Source: Moniliophthora roreri (taxonomy: Eukaryota > Basidiomycota > Agaricomycetes > Agaricales > Marasmiaceae). From it: DNA of 64,000 nt. Location of the stretch: the NCBI GenBank assembly GCA_001466705.2, contig LATX02000046.1, positions 744,001 through 808,000 of the forward strand, given 5' to 3'. Both the position numbers and the translations under genes were made by a program. Shown one piece after another: positions 12,471 through 22,627 of this stretch (position 1 is its first letter; each line of letters begins with the position of its first letter). Below the pieces are notes generated by a model that was not told the DNA's origin, ran no database searches, and saw nothing but the letters and a program-made list of their open reading frames with translations.

Positions 12471-12986
12471 TGTTGAAGCACTGTACCTGTACTATACTAA
12501 ACTAGGTACATTAGGTACATTAGTTATTGTATTACTTGCGTCTGTGATCAACTACGGAACTTACAAAGTACATTCCTGAGCTTCTCCAGAGCTTGCACTA
12601 CAGTCATAGGAGTGCTCCCTTGTCCAGTAGGAGTATTGTAGCCTCATGCACAATACAGTAGAACACATGTAGTATTCATGTATAGTTCCTTCCACTGTCA
12701 GACAATTGTATTGTGTCTCTCCAAGACACATTATTCTTGGATACTTTGTCTCACAAGTATTCAGTAGCTTACATCCATAGCTTACTAGGTTTCACTGTTT
12801 ATCCACAGAACTTATCCTTTAGAGTAGTATAAAAGCAAGTATGTATGTAGCTACATTCTCTAGTTCAATCTACATTGACTACTCTGCACATCGCACCTCT
12901 ACAACCCTCAAGGTTCTAGCAAGCTCTTGTACAAATGTGAGTTGAGCACACTCCACTGCGCTTTACGTCTCTGTTCTGTCTCAACA
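12471..12986 (+). mobile_element. Copia solo LTR, no target-site duplication
   Basis: 516 bases beginning TGTTGAAGCAC and ending CTCAACA, closely matching the 5' LTR at 61276-61791 and the solo LTR at 19158-19664. A TATA box (TATAAAAG, 12828-12835) marks the element's own promoter. Flanking pentamers are TTGCA on the left and TGTTA on the right, so no duplication is visible. The left flank is the end of duplication copy B and the right flank is the inside of a NACHT gene. This suggests a recombination junction rather than a simple insertion. Confidence 0.9.
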
Positions 12987-14077
12987 TGTTATGCTATGGG
13001 GAAATTAGGCCTCAGGATCTCATTCCTCCTATTGCATCCATGTTGGCAGAGAACCTCCCATTCCGGTTCCTCTTATTCAGTCGACCAGAGCCCCGGATTC
13101 ACGAGGCACTCAAAGCTGCCAGCTTTGGCCCACATATGCAGCGACTTGGCTTGGGTGATTCCTGGGACGCACGCCGAGATATCCAGACGTTCTTGCATGA
13201 CGAATTCTCCAGTATTCATGAAAGTCGAAGCACTGTAGTTTTCCCCAAAGTCTGGCCTGCCCCTGAAATCATTAACAAGCTTGTTGACAGAGCCTGTGGA
13301 CAATTCATTTATGCCGCTACCGTCCTAAAGTTCGTTGATGACGAGTACTCACAACCAACGAAACAGCTCTTGATTGTCCTTGGACTTTCCCATACTGTGA
13401 AAGGCAACTCCCCTTTCAAGGATCTTGACGAATTATACCGTCAAATTCTTTCCTTAAATCCTAATCAGTGCGAGGTTGTGTGGGTATTGTGTACCTTGCT
13501 ACGCCTTCAACTCTTAAAGTGTCACAGGCTTCCTCCCAATCCCAAGAGTATAGAGAGACTGCTGGGACTTTCAGAGGGTGAAGCTTCTGCCACATTAAGA
13601 GGCATGCACTCTGTTCTTGAGGTCAGCGGTCCCAAGACAGACATCTGCATCCTCCATGAATCTTTCAGTGACTTCCTTCATAGCAGAACACGTTCAGGTC
13701 CTTATTACATCCAAGTCATTCCTCATATTATTCTCCTCAGCTGGAATTGTGGCTTACGACGAATGGTGGCAGAACCAGTCATGTTTGCTTGCTTATGGCA
13801 GGGCTTTGCCCTACTGGTTTACCTTACTGGCACCTGGTCCTCCTTTATAATTGTTCTAGCACCAATATTTCAGTGGCCATTTATAACACTGGCTATCTTG
13901 TCCTCTGCATTAGCAGGAATGTCTATTCTTGCCTGCATCGTTGCCAGTGCCAAGTTGAAGATGGAATGCCTCCATGTAGAATCTGATGGTGAAGTGAGCT
14001 TGGTTTGCATACCTTATGTTGGATATATAATTTGGTATCTCATCTTGATTCTTGCATATGCCTATGTTCAATCCTGA
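12986..14077 (+). pseudogene. NACHT-type STAND NTPase, 5' truncated at LTR, with C-terminal membrane helices
   Basis: The frame begins at the LTR edge; the A of its first ATG is the last base of the LTR. It covers 363 codons. The first part resembles the segment of agaricomycete NACHT proteins that follows Walker B: PFRFLLFSRPEPRIHEAL, GQFIYAATVLKFVDDEYSQP, FKDLDELYRQILS, IERLLGLSEGEASATLRGMH and HESFSDFLHSRTRSG. The P-loop, Walker B and any N-terminal effector are absent. After this the frame continues with at least three hydrophobic stretches (residues about 260-320 and 340-360) ending AYAYVQS. I cannot tell whether these are a genuine membrane tail or an intron read-through. Full-length members are thought to be nonself-recognition or cell-death regulators; this one lacks the nucleotide-binding site and should be dead unless expressed from the LTR promoter. 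Confidence 0.75.
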
Positions 14078-16810
14078 TACACTGTACCAGAGGAAGATTC
14101 AGGGTGAATGCTCTAGGTTTCAGATGGATGGAATACCCTCTTAGAGCACCAGGAACTTTGTCAGAGTTGAACATGTACAATTACATAAAGTGTATCCATA
14201 ACCATAGATGAATATTTGTACGTTAAGGCCCACCAGCAAGTTAGTCCAACCGCCCCTAGGAGGTGACTGTTCCCGAGTCTCCGAAAGGTCTGCAACCTTT
14301 AAGAATAGGTTAAGGCAAAGCGCTGACTTCACGTCTACAAGATGTATTAGAACATGTTTATTGACCCGAAGGCAGAACGTACCAAAATCCCCTTCCCTCA
14401 AAACGTAAACAACCTTCCTCGCATCATGCAGTGACTAAGAAGGAGCTAGCTTCTACAGGCCCAACTTTGCCTTGCTTCGTTGCTTCGTTCCGAACGGGTG
14501 TCACCATTCCGCCCGCATTCAATTTCGACTGTACCCCTCAAAGCTTCTCTGCAACGATATCAGCCGCGTTTCGACACTTCACTGAGAGCCCGGCGACCTC
14601 TATGCTGACGACAGTATCATGTACCTTCGGCTGATTACAATCGTTATCCGGATACTGCGGCCACGAATTGTCGACGCATTCCCATGTCAGTCGCGACTCG
14701 CAACGAAGATGACCAATGAGTCGGAGGAAGTTGGTGCCAGGAGGAACGATTAGTAATGTTGGTATGTCGAGGAGCGCTATGATTTATAGTGAGTGAAAAC
14801 TAAAACTGAAAGAGGTTAGCCTGAGAACGACGTATATAAAGCCTATGACCGTACCTCGCGACCTCAACTATAAGTTAGGTGACATGCCCTCGATCAACGT
14901 TTTGAGAACCCAAGTTTCCTTCGCCGACGATGAAGTGGAGAGGCACAAGCATCAGGTTTCGGTGCTAGAATTTGTAGGGATGTGCCTGGGTAAGACCGTC
15001 AGTACACTTTTGGAAAACCAGGCATAAGTGGACAGAAGGAACGTACCGGCTATCGAACGCGGTCAAGTTGTCCATCATGACTTCCGGAATTGTAGATTTC
15101 TCTGGAGCGTAAGATCGCAATGAAGACTCGGAGGGTACGCCTTCCAAAACTTGTTGGGCCAGATCGTAAGACTGTATAAGAGAATTTAGCTCGAGAATCA
15201 CTTGCGCGAAGACTGTTGGCGCACGATGGTAGACCACCCCACATTGAACTCATTTTCTCGGTACCACTTTGTCCTTGCAGAATCCTTCTTTAGCAGACGA
15301 CGCGTTCAATTCAATGCTAACTGGACTATATGAGTCAGTAAGGTCACAGGGAAAGAACAGGTGAGCATACTGGGGGCCTCGTTCTGTACGACAGACACGC
15401 AAAGTTCTCCAATCGCAATTATTGGAGAGAACGGGACGGGATTTCAATGGGTGGCTGTGATATCGAGGAAACTAGTCGTTGGGTGGTAGAGAGCTTCATG
15501 TCATCGATATTGGGGACGATGATGTGTTGGTGTTCATAAGACAGATTACTAAGACGCTGCCAGCTGGGTTAGAAGAGTCGATAAACCTGCATCAAGCCGA
15601 GTAGAGAAGAAAGAGACGTACTCGGACCACGGGCTTGGGAGTCCCAAGCCCGGTAAAACACATTATCATGACGGAGTCATATCGGATTTGGGCCATGGTT
15701 TTGGGATATTGCACCGGTGGGGTGTTCTGAGTTGCGATGTGAGACAGGTAAGAAACAGTTGAGCAGCACCACGGGTTCGCGAATCGCGCCGTTTGTTGAC
15801 TTTAACGTGCAGCTCTGTGAGAGGTCGGAATGAGAACATGTCCAATGACATTAGACTGGCCAGAAAGTAACACACTAAGAGCCTTGGAACGAAAGCCATC
15901 TCCGTTTTTTCCTATACTTCCCGGTGAGGTGACCCTAATGAGCAACAAGCGATGGTGGATTTGGTCTCTTGGTAAGAATACGAATTCGATGGGTGTGACT
16001 GGTGCAGACGAGAAAATTACCTGGAATCTGAATTAGTAGATTTGTCAGTAGAAAAGCAGAGAAGAGGAAAAACGCACTGTAGGTCTTCACTGTGCTTTGT
16101 GAATGGTAAATCTGTCATGCCCTTGATCTCCGATGGCGCGTATCCAGATACTTCTGCGAACGGTATTCGCTAGGCATCATGTTCTGACGGTGAGCTGGTT
16201 CCGAGTGCATTTGAAAAAAGTTTCGGCGAAGAAGATGGGCAGAAAGATCAACGAGCGCCGTGATGCTGCCAAGTCCTGACTCAGACGCGCGCTTACATAT
16301 TTATCCGCTTTGAACCAATACCACCACCGGACGCTGAAAAGCTCCTTACAAGCACAAATACGTCTCCCTTACCTCTCTAATTCCTTTTTTGGGACCTAAT
16401 CTCAAATGATTCAAACTAGTTCTTCAGGCGTTACTTCGGGTGAACTCGCTGGTTGAGAACGAATCTAAGGGAAGGGATATGTGGCATTTCATGGCCCTTC
16501 TCAAACGGCTGTTGGGCAGCTTGAGACGATGTCGGATTATTGTTCGGAGATGCGATTAGGAAGCGAGTCCAGGGTCAGACGTTCCTCAGATGACCAAGGT
16601 AAATTATCGTGATAGAACTGAGCCTGGATGTAGCGCTACGACTTTAATTTTTCCAATTCTTGGTAATGTAAATGGATGTATGGGTGAGTGTATCTTTTAC
16701 AGCCTTATAGTCACTACTCTGTTCACACGTTGTGTCAGCGGACTTTCAATATTCAATTTCCATCATCAACTTTGCATCGCCAAGCTACAGCTGATGGCGA
16801 TGCAGCCATT
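14078..16810. other. Intergenic or decayed region, no supportable gene
   Basis: Short frames occur on both strands. 14208-14408 (plus) and 14141-14401 (minus) overlap completely and are open together. On the minus strand, pieces at 16110-15780 and 15447-14965 (for example VILELNSLIQSYDLAQQVLEGV) look faintly coding and could be exons of a decayed gene, but no family or consistent splice chain was found. A perfect short hairpin lies at 15630-15652. Confidence 0.4.
15630..15652. repeat. Perfect 11-bp inverted repeat
   Basis: CGGGCTTGGGA, a single G, then its exact reverse complement. It would form a tight hairpin or cruciform. It lies in a gene-poor stretch, so it may be a remnant of a small mobile element or chance. 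Confidence 0.6.
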
Positions 16811-16816
16811 TATAAA
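16811..16816 (+). promoter_or_regulatory. TATA box upstream of RasGEF gene
   Basis: TATAAA (in CATTTATAAAGGG) about 50 bases before the chosen ATG at 16866, a plausible distance for a short leader. Confidence 0.4.
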
Positions 16817-16865
16817 GGGATCCTCATGTCGATGAATCATTCGACCTCTTCTCCAAATTTTAGCC

Positions 16866-18524
16866 ATGGATTCTCCTAACGATCCACAACCACTATCGAA
16901 CCAAGAGCCGTCCTATCCAGAGGCAAAAGATGGGTTGCTACTGGACTCGGATGGAATAGTGAAGAGCGGGACCCTCAAAGCTCTCGTGGAACGATTGACA
17001 TCGCACGAAATAGCAGGTAAACAAACCGTACAAATCTCCATTTTCGATTCTGACAAGAAAACTGTAGATCCCGATTATTCTAAAGTTTTCCTGGCAACGT
17101 TCAAGTCGTTTACGACTTTGGATGAGCTCTTCAAACTCTTGGTCGATAGATTCCAGGTACAACAATCGTTAGGGCTTACACCTGAGCAGAAGGCCACTCA
17201 AGAACGGTATGTAGCCAGCCTGATGACCGTATCCTTACCCTCGACACCGGTTCACTAATCCGCATTCATCAGTGTTATCAGTACATTCGAATCAATGGTC
17301 ACAGACGGTGATATCCTTGAGAAGGAGGACATGTATATACTTGATCGAATTAAAGCCTTTGCCCTGTCGGAGGATGCCACTAGCTTTCCTGCTGCCAAGA
17401 ATCTTGTCGCCGTGATTGAGCAAGCAGTGCGTCAATTTCGCGCTCTTCTTTAACGTGTTCTCATGTATGAAGAGTACAGACTCAAAGGGCTGAAAGCGCG
17501 AAGATAGTCCCGACGAACACTGCGCCGCGGCCCTCTCCCATTTATCCCAACTTGAAGGCCAACCAAAAACTCAACTTACTCGACATCGAACCGCTGGAGC
17601 TTGCTCGTCAGCTTACACTCCTGGAGAGTTCCTTGTACCAAAGGGTCCGACGCGTGGAATGTCTGCAGCGGGCTCAACAAAACCAGAGCATGGACGGTAT
17701 TGGAACTGTGATACAGACCAGTAACAGGGTAAGTTACGTCTGATCCTCTGAGTCGAGATAATAACATACCGAATTATTAGATTGCAGATTGGGTTGCAAA
17801 TTCTGTGATGAGTAGCGATGCCCCTCATCAGCGCGCCATAATTGTTAAAACATCTGATCAGTGTCGCTGATGTGAGTTGCACATCTGTCTCTACTTTTAA
17901 TCAACTTCCCGTGCCGATGAACAACAGCATTGCCGCACATTGAATAATTTCTCGACAATGACAGCTATCGTAGCTGGGTTGAATACGCCATCTGTACGTC
18001 GGCTGAAGCAGACATGGGACCGAGTCGACAAACAGTATATGGATCAATTCTCTGCTTGTCAAGCCATGATAGATGGTAACATGGACCATAATCAGTATCA
18101 ACTGATGCTTGAATTGGTGGTACCGCCATGCATCCCTTTCATCGGTAAGAAATCAAATATTCATGAATTTTCTACGACCGTAACCTTACTAACCCTTTGC
18201 GATTGCAACTCCTCTTTAGGTCCCTTCCTTATGGCACTGCCAGTTTTCCGAGATGGACCCCCACATAATCCACCAAACTTTATCGAGTTCAAGAAACGTC
18301 AAACGGCGTCACAAGTTATTGACGAGCTCATGCATTGGCAAGATCATCCGTTTAATTTCGAGAATGTACCCGTCATCCGGGATTATATCGACGAGTCACT
18401 CGCTGCGTTCATTGGTAAACAGTCATCCAATGAGCGACTCTGGGCTTTGAGCATAGAGCGTGAACCGAGAGAGCCAGAAGACGAAAAAATGCAAAGGTTT
18501 CTGCAAGAGAGTGGGTTTGTATAG
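16866..18524 (+). CDS. Ras guanine-nucleotide exchange factor (REM + CDC25-type RasGEF), one frameshift
   Basis: Predicted to exchange GDP for GTP on a Ras-family GTPase at the plasma membrane. Exons: 16866-17206, 17273-17426, 17480-17728, 17781-17871, 17928-18144 and 18220-18524. The N-terminal REM (RasGEF N) part contains VKSGTLKALVERLTSHE and ATFKSFTTLDELFKLLVDRF. The catalytic domain starts at LLDIEPLELARQLTLLE and contains CRTLNNFSTMTAIVAGLNTP, then FLMALPVFRDGPP and NFIEFKKRQTASQVIDEL. With one extra A at 17847-17850 (AAAA where AAA is expected) the sequence VKHLISVAD and the next exon junction fall into frame, giving about 451 aa. As written, exon 4 reaches a stop. The homopolymer makes a sequencing error as likely as a true mutation. 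There is no SH3 domain, so the protein is shorter than Cdc25/Sdc25. TATA-like sequence lies about 50 bp upstream. Confidence 0.85.
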
Positions 18525-18689
18525 GAGCGCTCTAATTTTGATATGCTGGAAGCATCGCAATTGTATGTACTATGAGGCTACCTTTATTATTTTCGCTATC
18601 TTTTTTTCTACAAACTCGCTTTTCTAAGTCCTTGATGTTCACAATCGCTAGTCAAGGTTTATCGCGTCCCAAGGGCGACGAGATTTGCC

Positions 18690-19135
18690 TGTATGATGTA
18701 TCAGAAAAAAATGAAGAGTGATATAGATGGATGCGCCAACCAGTTCGCCAGTTCGCCGGGGTGCAGCTGAACCTTGAAATCGGCACTGAGAGCAGCAGAG
18801 GGCGATAAGCGCCCATCCGAGGCGTGGGGGTATGCAGTTGCTTTCAGCCCATCATGATCTCTCTCGAATTAGTCTACTAGTTCAAGTGGGTCAGTGTAAA
18901 CCGCCGACACTGTATGATGTATCAGAAAAAACAATGAAGAATGATATAGATGAACGCGCCAACCAGTTCGCCAGTTCGCTGGGGTGCAGCTGAACCTTGA
19001 AATCGGCACTGGGAGCAGCAGAGGGCGACAAGCGCCCATCCGAGGCGTGGGGGTATGCAGTTGCTTTCAGCCCATCATGGTCTCTCTCTCGAATTAGTCT
19101 ACTAGTTCAAGTGGGTTAATGTAAACCGCCGACAC
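18690..19135. repeat. Two tandem 221-225 bp direct repeats
   Basis: Unit 1 (18690-18910) and unit 2 (18911-19135) both begin TGTATGATGTATCAGAAAAA and end CCGCCGACAC. They differ by a few substitutions and small indels (for example a TC dinucleotide expansion in unit 2). No coding frame runs through. They sit just downstream of the RasGEF gene and may overlap its 3' flank. Confidence 0.9.
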
Positions 19136-19157
19136 ATGTACAAGTTCGGTCTTCCAG

Positions 19158-19664
19158 TGTTGAAGCACAGTACCTGTACTATACTAAACTAGGAACACTA
19201 GTTATTGTATTACTTGCATATGTGATCAACTACGGAACTTACAAAGTACGTTCCTGAACTTCTCCGGAGCTTGCACTACAGTCATAGGAGTGCTCCCTTG
19301 TCCAGTAGGAGTATTGTAGCCTCATGCACAATACAATAGAACACATGTAGAATTCATGTAGAGTTCCTTCCGCTGTCAGAGGATTGTATTGTGTCTCTCC
19401 AAGACACATTATTCTTGGATACTTTGTCTCACAAGTATTCAGTAGCTTACATCCATAGCTTACTAGGTTTCTCCGTCTATCTACGGAACTTATCCTTTAG
19501 AGTAGTATAAAAGCAAGCATGTATGTAGCTACATTCCTCAGTTCAATTTACATTGACTACTCTGCACATGGCACCTCTATAATCCTCAAGGTTATAACAA
19601 GTTCTCGTACAAATGTGAGTTGAGCACACTCCACTGCGCTTTACGTCTCCGTTCTGTCTCAACA
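19158..19664 (+). mobile_element. Copia solo LTR with 5-bp target-site duplication
   Basis: 507 bases, TGTTGAAGCAC...CTCAACA, same family as the LTRs at 12471 and 61276. It is flanked by TCCAG on both sides (19153-19157 and 19665-19669), the 5-bp duplication expected of Copia integration. The internal region has been lost by LTR-LTR recombination. Confidence 0.95.
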
Positions 19665-19742
19665 TCCAGGAGATCCTAAAGCTTCAAAGAGTAGACACCG
19701 CGGCTAGAGACACTCGAACCGCAAGGTGCCATTCGTCACCTT

Positions 19743-19773
19743 CATCAGCGAAATGGACACCTAAATATATTGG
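19743..19773 (+). repeat. Left terminal inverted repeat
   Basis: Begins CATCAGCGAAATGGACACC; reverse-complement counterpart at 25851-25881. Confidence 0.8.
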
Positions 19774-19789
19774 AATAAAATGAGTGAAA

Positions 19790-20040
19790 TACGTTATAAT
19801 GGCCAAAATACATTATAATCATTACGGCGTATTTTAATGTAATATAATTGTTGTTCCTTTATTTTAATGGATTAAAATGAACCAAAATGGTTATAATGTA
19901 TTCTGGCTATTATAATGTATTTCGGCTATTATAATGTATTATGGCTATTATAATGTATTCTGGCTATTATAATGTATTTTGGCCATTATAACGTATTTTG
20001 GCCATTATAATGTATTTTGGCCATTATAATGTATTTCGCC
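19790..20040. repeat. Left subterminal tandem array
   Basis: About ten degenerate units of roughly 20 bp, consensus near TTATAATGTATTTTGGCCA. A segment at 19811-19842 reappears inverted at 20664-20695 just after the N at 20663. Related units recur at 25650-25850 near the right end. Confidence 0.8.
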
Positions 20041-20403
20041 GTCAAGGATCCCAGTGACCCTGTCACCAGACCCGGCCACATCACATTCAGACATATATAG
20101 AAACCAGTTAACACATTGAATAATCTTGATCATACTACAAACATGATTGTACATCCATCCTATACGTATCCCGCATTATTACCAGTCCGGTATCCCTCTA
20201 CAAGTAGCAATACAGCAAACTCTAAACACGAATACGTAGCATAAGAGTCCAAACACAAGTATGCAGCATAAGGGTCCAAATACAAGTAGTATTATAGCAG
20301 AAGTCCAAAAACGAATAAGCCGAACGAAAAAGTCCATGACAATCCTATAAGCCGGGGATTAATCAGCTTGAATATCAAACGAAGTAAAGTCAGAAAACTC
20401 GCT

Positions 20404-20662
20404 TTAGTTATTCTTCGTCGTCTGGAGAATTTTAGACTTCCCACTGTGGCGTTGGTAAGTATCCACCCTCCTCATCATCGTCTCCACCCTCGTCGTCGTC
20501 TTCTCCACCCTCGTCGTCGTCTTCTCCACCCTCGTCGTCGTCTTCTCCACCCTCGTCGTCGTCTTCTCCACCCTCGTCGTCGTCTTCTCCACCCTCGTCG
20601 TCGTCTTCTCCACCCTCGTCGTCGTCTTCTCCACCCTCCTCATCATCGTCTCCACCCTCGTC
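20404..20662 (-). pseudogene. C-terminus of acidic-tail protein, contig copy 1
   Basis: Minus-strand tail made of repeated GGEDDDE units (eight or nine) followed by GGYLPTPQWEV and a stop. In this copy TAC is replaced by TAA, so it lacks the final YNSPDDEE seen in the other two copies. It stops at the N at 20663. The flanking 20041-20400 is nearly identical to 20740-21100. Confidence 0.6.
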
Positions 20663-21105
20663 NTTACATTAAAATACGCCGTAATGATTATAATGTATTT
20701 TGGCCATTATAATGTATTTCGGCCATTATAATGTATTTCGCCGTCAAGGATCCCAGTGACCCTGTCACCAGACCCGGCCACATCACATTCAGACATATAT
20801 AGAAACCAGTTAACACATTGAATAATCTTGATCATACTACAAACATGATTGTACATCCATCCTATACGTATCCCGCATTATTACCAGTCCGGTATCCCTC
20901 TACAAGTAGCAATACAGCAAACTCTAAACACGAATACATAGCATAAGAGTCCAAACACAAGTACACAGCATAAGGGTCCAAATACAAGTAGTATTATAGC
21001 AGAAGTCCAAAAACGAATAAGCTGAACGAAAAAGTCCATGACAATCCTATAAGCTGGGGATTAATCAGCTTGAATATCAAACGAAGTAAAGTCAGAAAAC
21101 TCGCT

Positions 21106-21343
21106 TTAGTTATTCTTCGTCGTCTGGAGAATTGTAGACTTCCCACTGTGGCGTTGGTAAGTATCCACCCTCGTCGTCGTCTTCTCCACCCTCCTCATCA
21201 TCGTCTCCACCCTCGTCGTCGTCTTCTCCACCCTCGTCGTCGTCTTCTCCACCCTCGTCGTCGTCTTCTCCACCCTCGTCGTCGTCTTCTCCACTCTCGT
21301 CGTCGTCGCCTCCACCCAACTCATCGTCTCCACCCTCAAAGTT
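21106..21343 (-). CDS. C-terminus of acidic-tail protein, contig copy 2
   Basis: Same tail as above with a different number of GGEDDDE units. It reads GGDDELGGGDDDESG, then the repeats, then YLPTPQWEVYNSPDDEE and stop. Bounded by Ns at 20663 and 21344. Because three near-identical versions differ mainly in repeat number, they may be haplotypes of a dikaryon or unresolved repeat copies of one gene. Confidence 0.55.
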
Positions 21344-21554
21344 NCCCTCTACAAGTAGCAATACAGCAAACTCTAAACACGAATACGTAGCATAAGAGTC
21401 CAAACACAAGTACGCAGCATAAGGGTCCAAATACAAGTAGTATTATAGCAGAAGTCCAAAAACGAATAAGCCGAACGAAAAAGTCCATGACAATCCTATA
21501 AGCCGGGGATTAATCAGCTTGAATATCAAACGAAGTAAAGTCAGAAAACTCGCT

Positions 21555-22195
21555 TTAGTTATTCTTCGTCGTCTGGAGAATTGTAGACTTCCCACTGTGG
21601 CGTTGGTAAGTATCCACCCTCCTCATCATCGTCTCCACCCTCGTCGTTGTCTTCTCCACCCTCGTCGTTGTCTTCTCCACCCTCGTCGTCATCTTCTCCA
21701 CCCTCGTCGTCGTCGCCTCCACCCTACTCGTCGTCTCCACCCTCAAAGTTTGGATTATCAGAAAAAGAAGGCGAGAGCCTACTCGTAGCACGACGCCTCG
21801 GGGGAACGTTCGAACCATTGCTGGCTCTTGGTCTCTCCTTGGGATTGTTGGCAGCATCATTTGACGTGGCCGCTTCTGACTCTTTCTGCTTCCTCTTCTC
21901 TGCTGCTCGCTCAAGTCTCTTCTGTTTCATCTTGCTTACACCGCTTTCTTCGCGTGGATCCTCACGAGTTTTCGCTGCTTGTCCAAGACCAGCCTCCGAT
22001 CCGTATACCCTTCTAAAATGAAGTGTTAGCGACCAAGTCGTGTAACCACTATGAGAAGACTTGCTTGTTGAAATTGCCAATGACGACGGTCCGCCAATCC
22101 CCTTCATCTTTCAAATCATTGATATCCTCGTCTTCTTCAATCTTGAAGCCGTCGATAACGTTATAATAGAAACTTCTCAAGTCGAAGTTGCCGTC
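21555..22195 (-). CDS. Hypothetical acidic-tail protein, partial (contig copy 3)
   Basis: The longest version. The upstream exon (from the N at 22196 down to about 22066) reads FDLRSFYYNVIDGFKIEE and WRTVVIGNFNK. It joins through an unusual GC-AG intron (GCAAGT...TTTTAG) to RVYGSEAGLGQAAKTREDP, a Lys/Arg/Glu-rich helix (KMKQKRLERAAEKRKQKE) and then NFEGGDDE. Here a TTG present in copy 2 reads TAG, which truncates the protein before the acidic repeats and YLPTPQWEV tail. The family is unknown to me. The basic helix followed by an acidic tail suggests a nucleic-acid or chromatin-associated protein, which is inference. The 5' end is lost at the N. Confidence 0.5.
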
Positions 22196-22196
22196 N

Positions 22197-22627
22197 GGTG
22201 GTAAGGAAGAAAGAAAGAAGCGTAACGTGTGACACCGGGATGGCTTCTTGGGGCCCCACAAGTTGCGACAGCTGCAACACGTGCAATCAACAATCGATGG
22301 GCTACCGAATAACACGTCCAAGTCGCGAAACGTGTGATAGCGTGTAAAGAGGTCTGGACCTGCCAAAAAAAAAATATTAAGCGCCTTGAGCGATAAGAGA
22401 TCTGGATAAGGAAATTGGATCCCATCTAAATCCACCAAAAAGGTTCGACTCACCAGAAAGGAAATATTAGATGACTTGAGCGCTAAAGACTTCCGGTCCC
22501 AGAGGCCAGACACCCACAAGGGGTGGTTACCAGGCAATGTGGGTATGTATTGTCCATGGGTATCAAGAAATACAATGTGTGCTATTGCTACATCTCAAGA
22601 AAGTCCCAAGAAATTGATAAAAGTACA
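22197..22627. other. No supportable gene
   Basis: Sequence between the N at 22196 and the stop of the SPT5-like gene. A minus frame (SSNISFLVSRTFLVDLDGI and VDCTCCSCRNLWGPKK) is open but unrecognised, and contains an A10 run. It is probably 3' flank or element sequence. Confidence 0.4.

Noticed and set aside
20368..20712. Plus-strand frame of repeated Leu-His-Pro-Arg-Arg units
   Set aside because: Antisense shadow of the GGEDDDE repeat coding region on the minus strand, and it crosses an N.
20464..21720. Tandem trinucleotide-rich blocks considered as a CRISPR-like array
   Set aside because: The repeats are contiguous coding repeats without spacers, in a eukaryotic genome.
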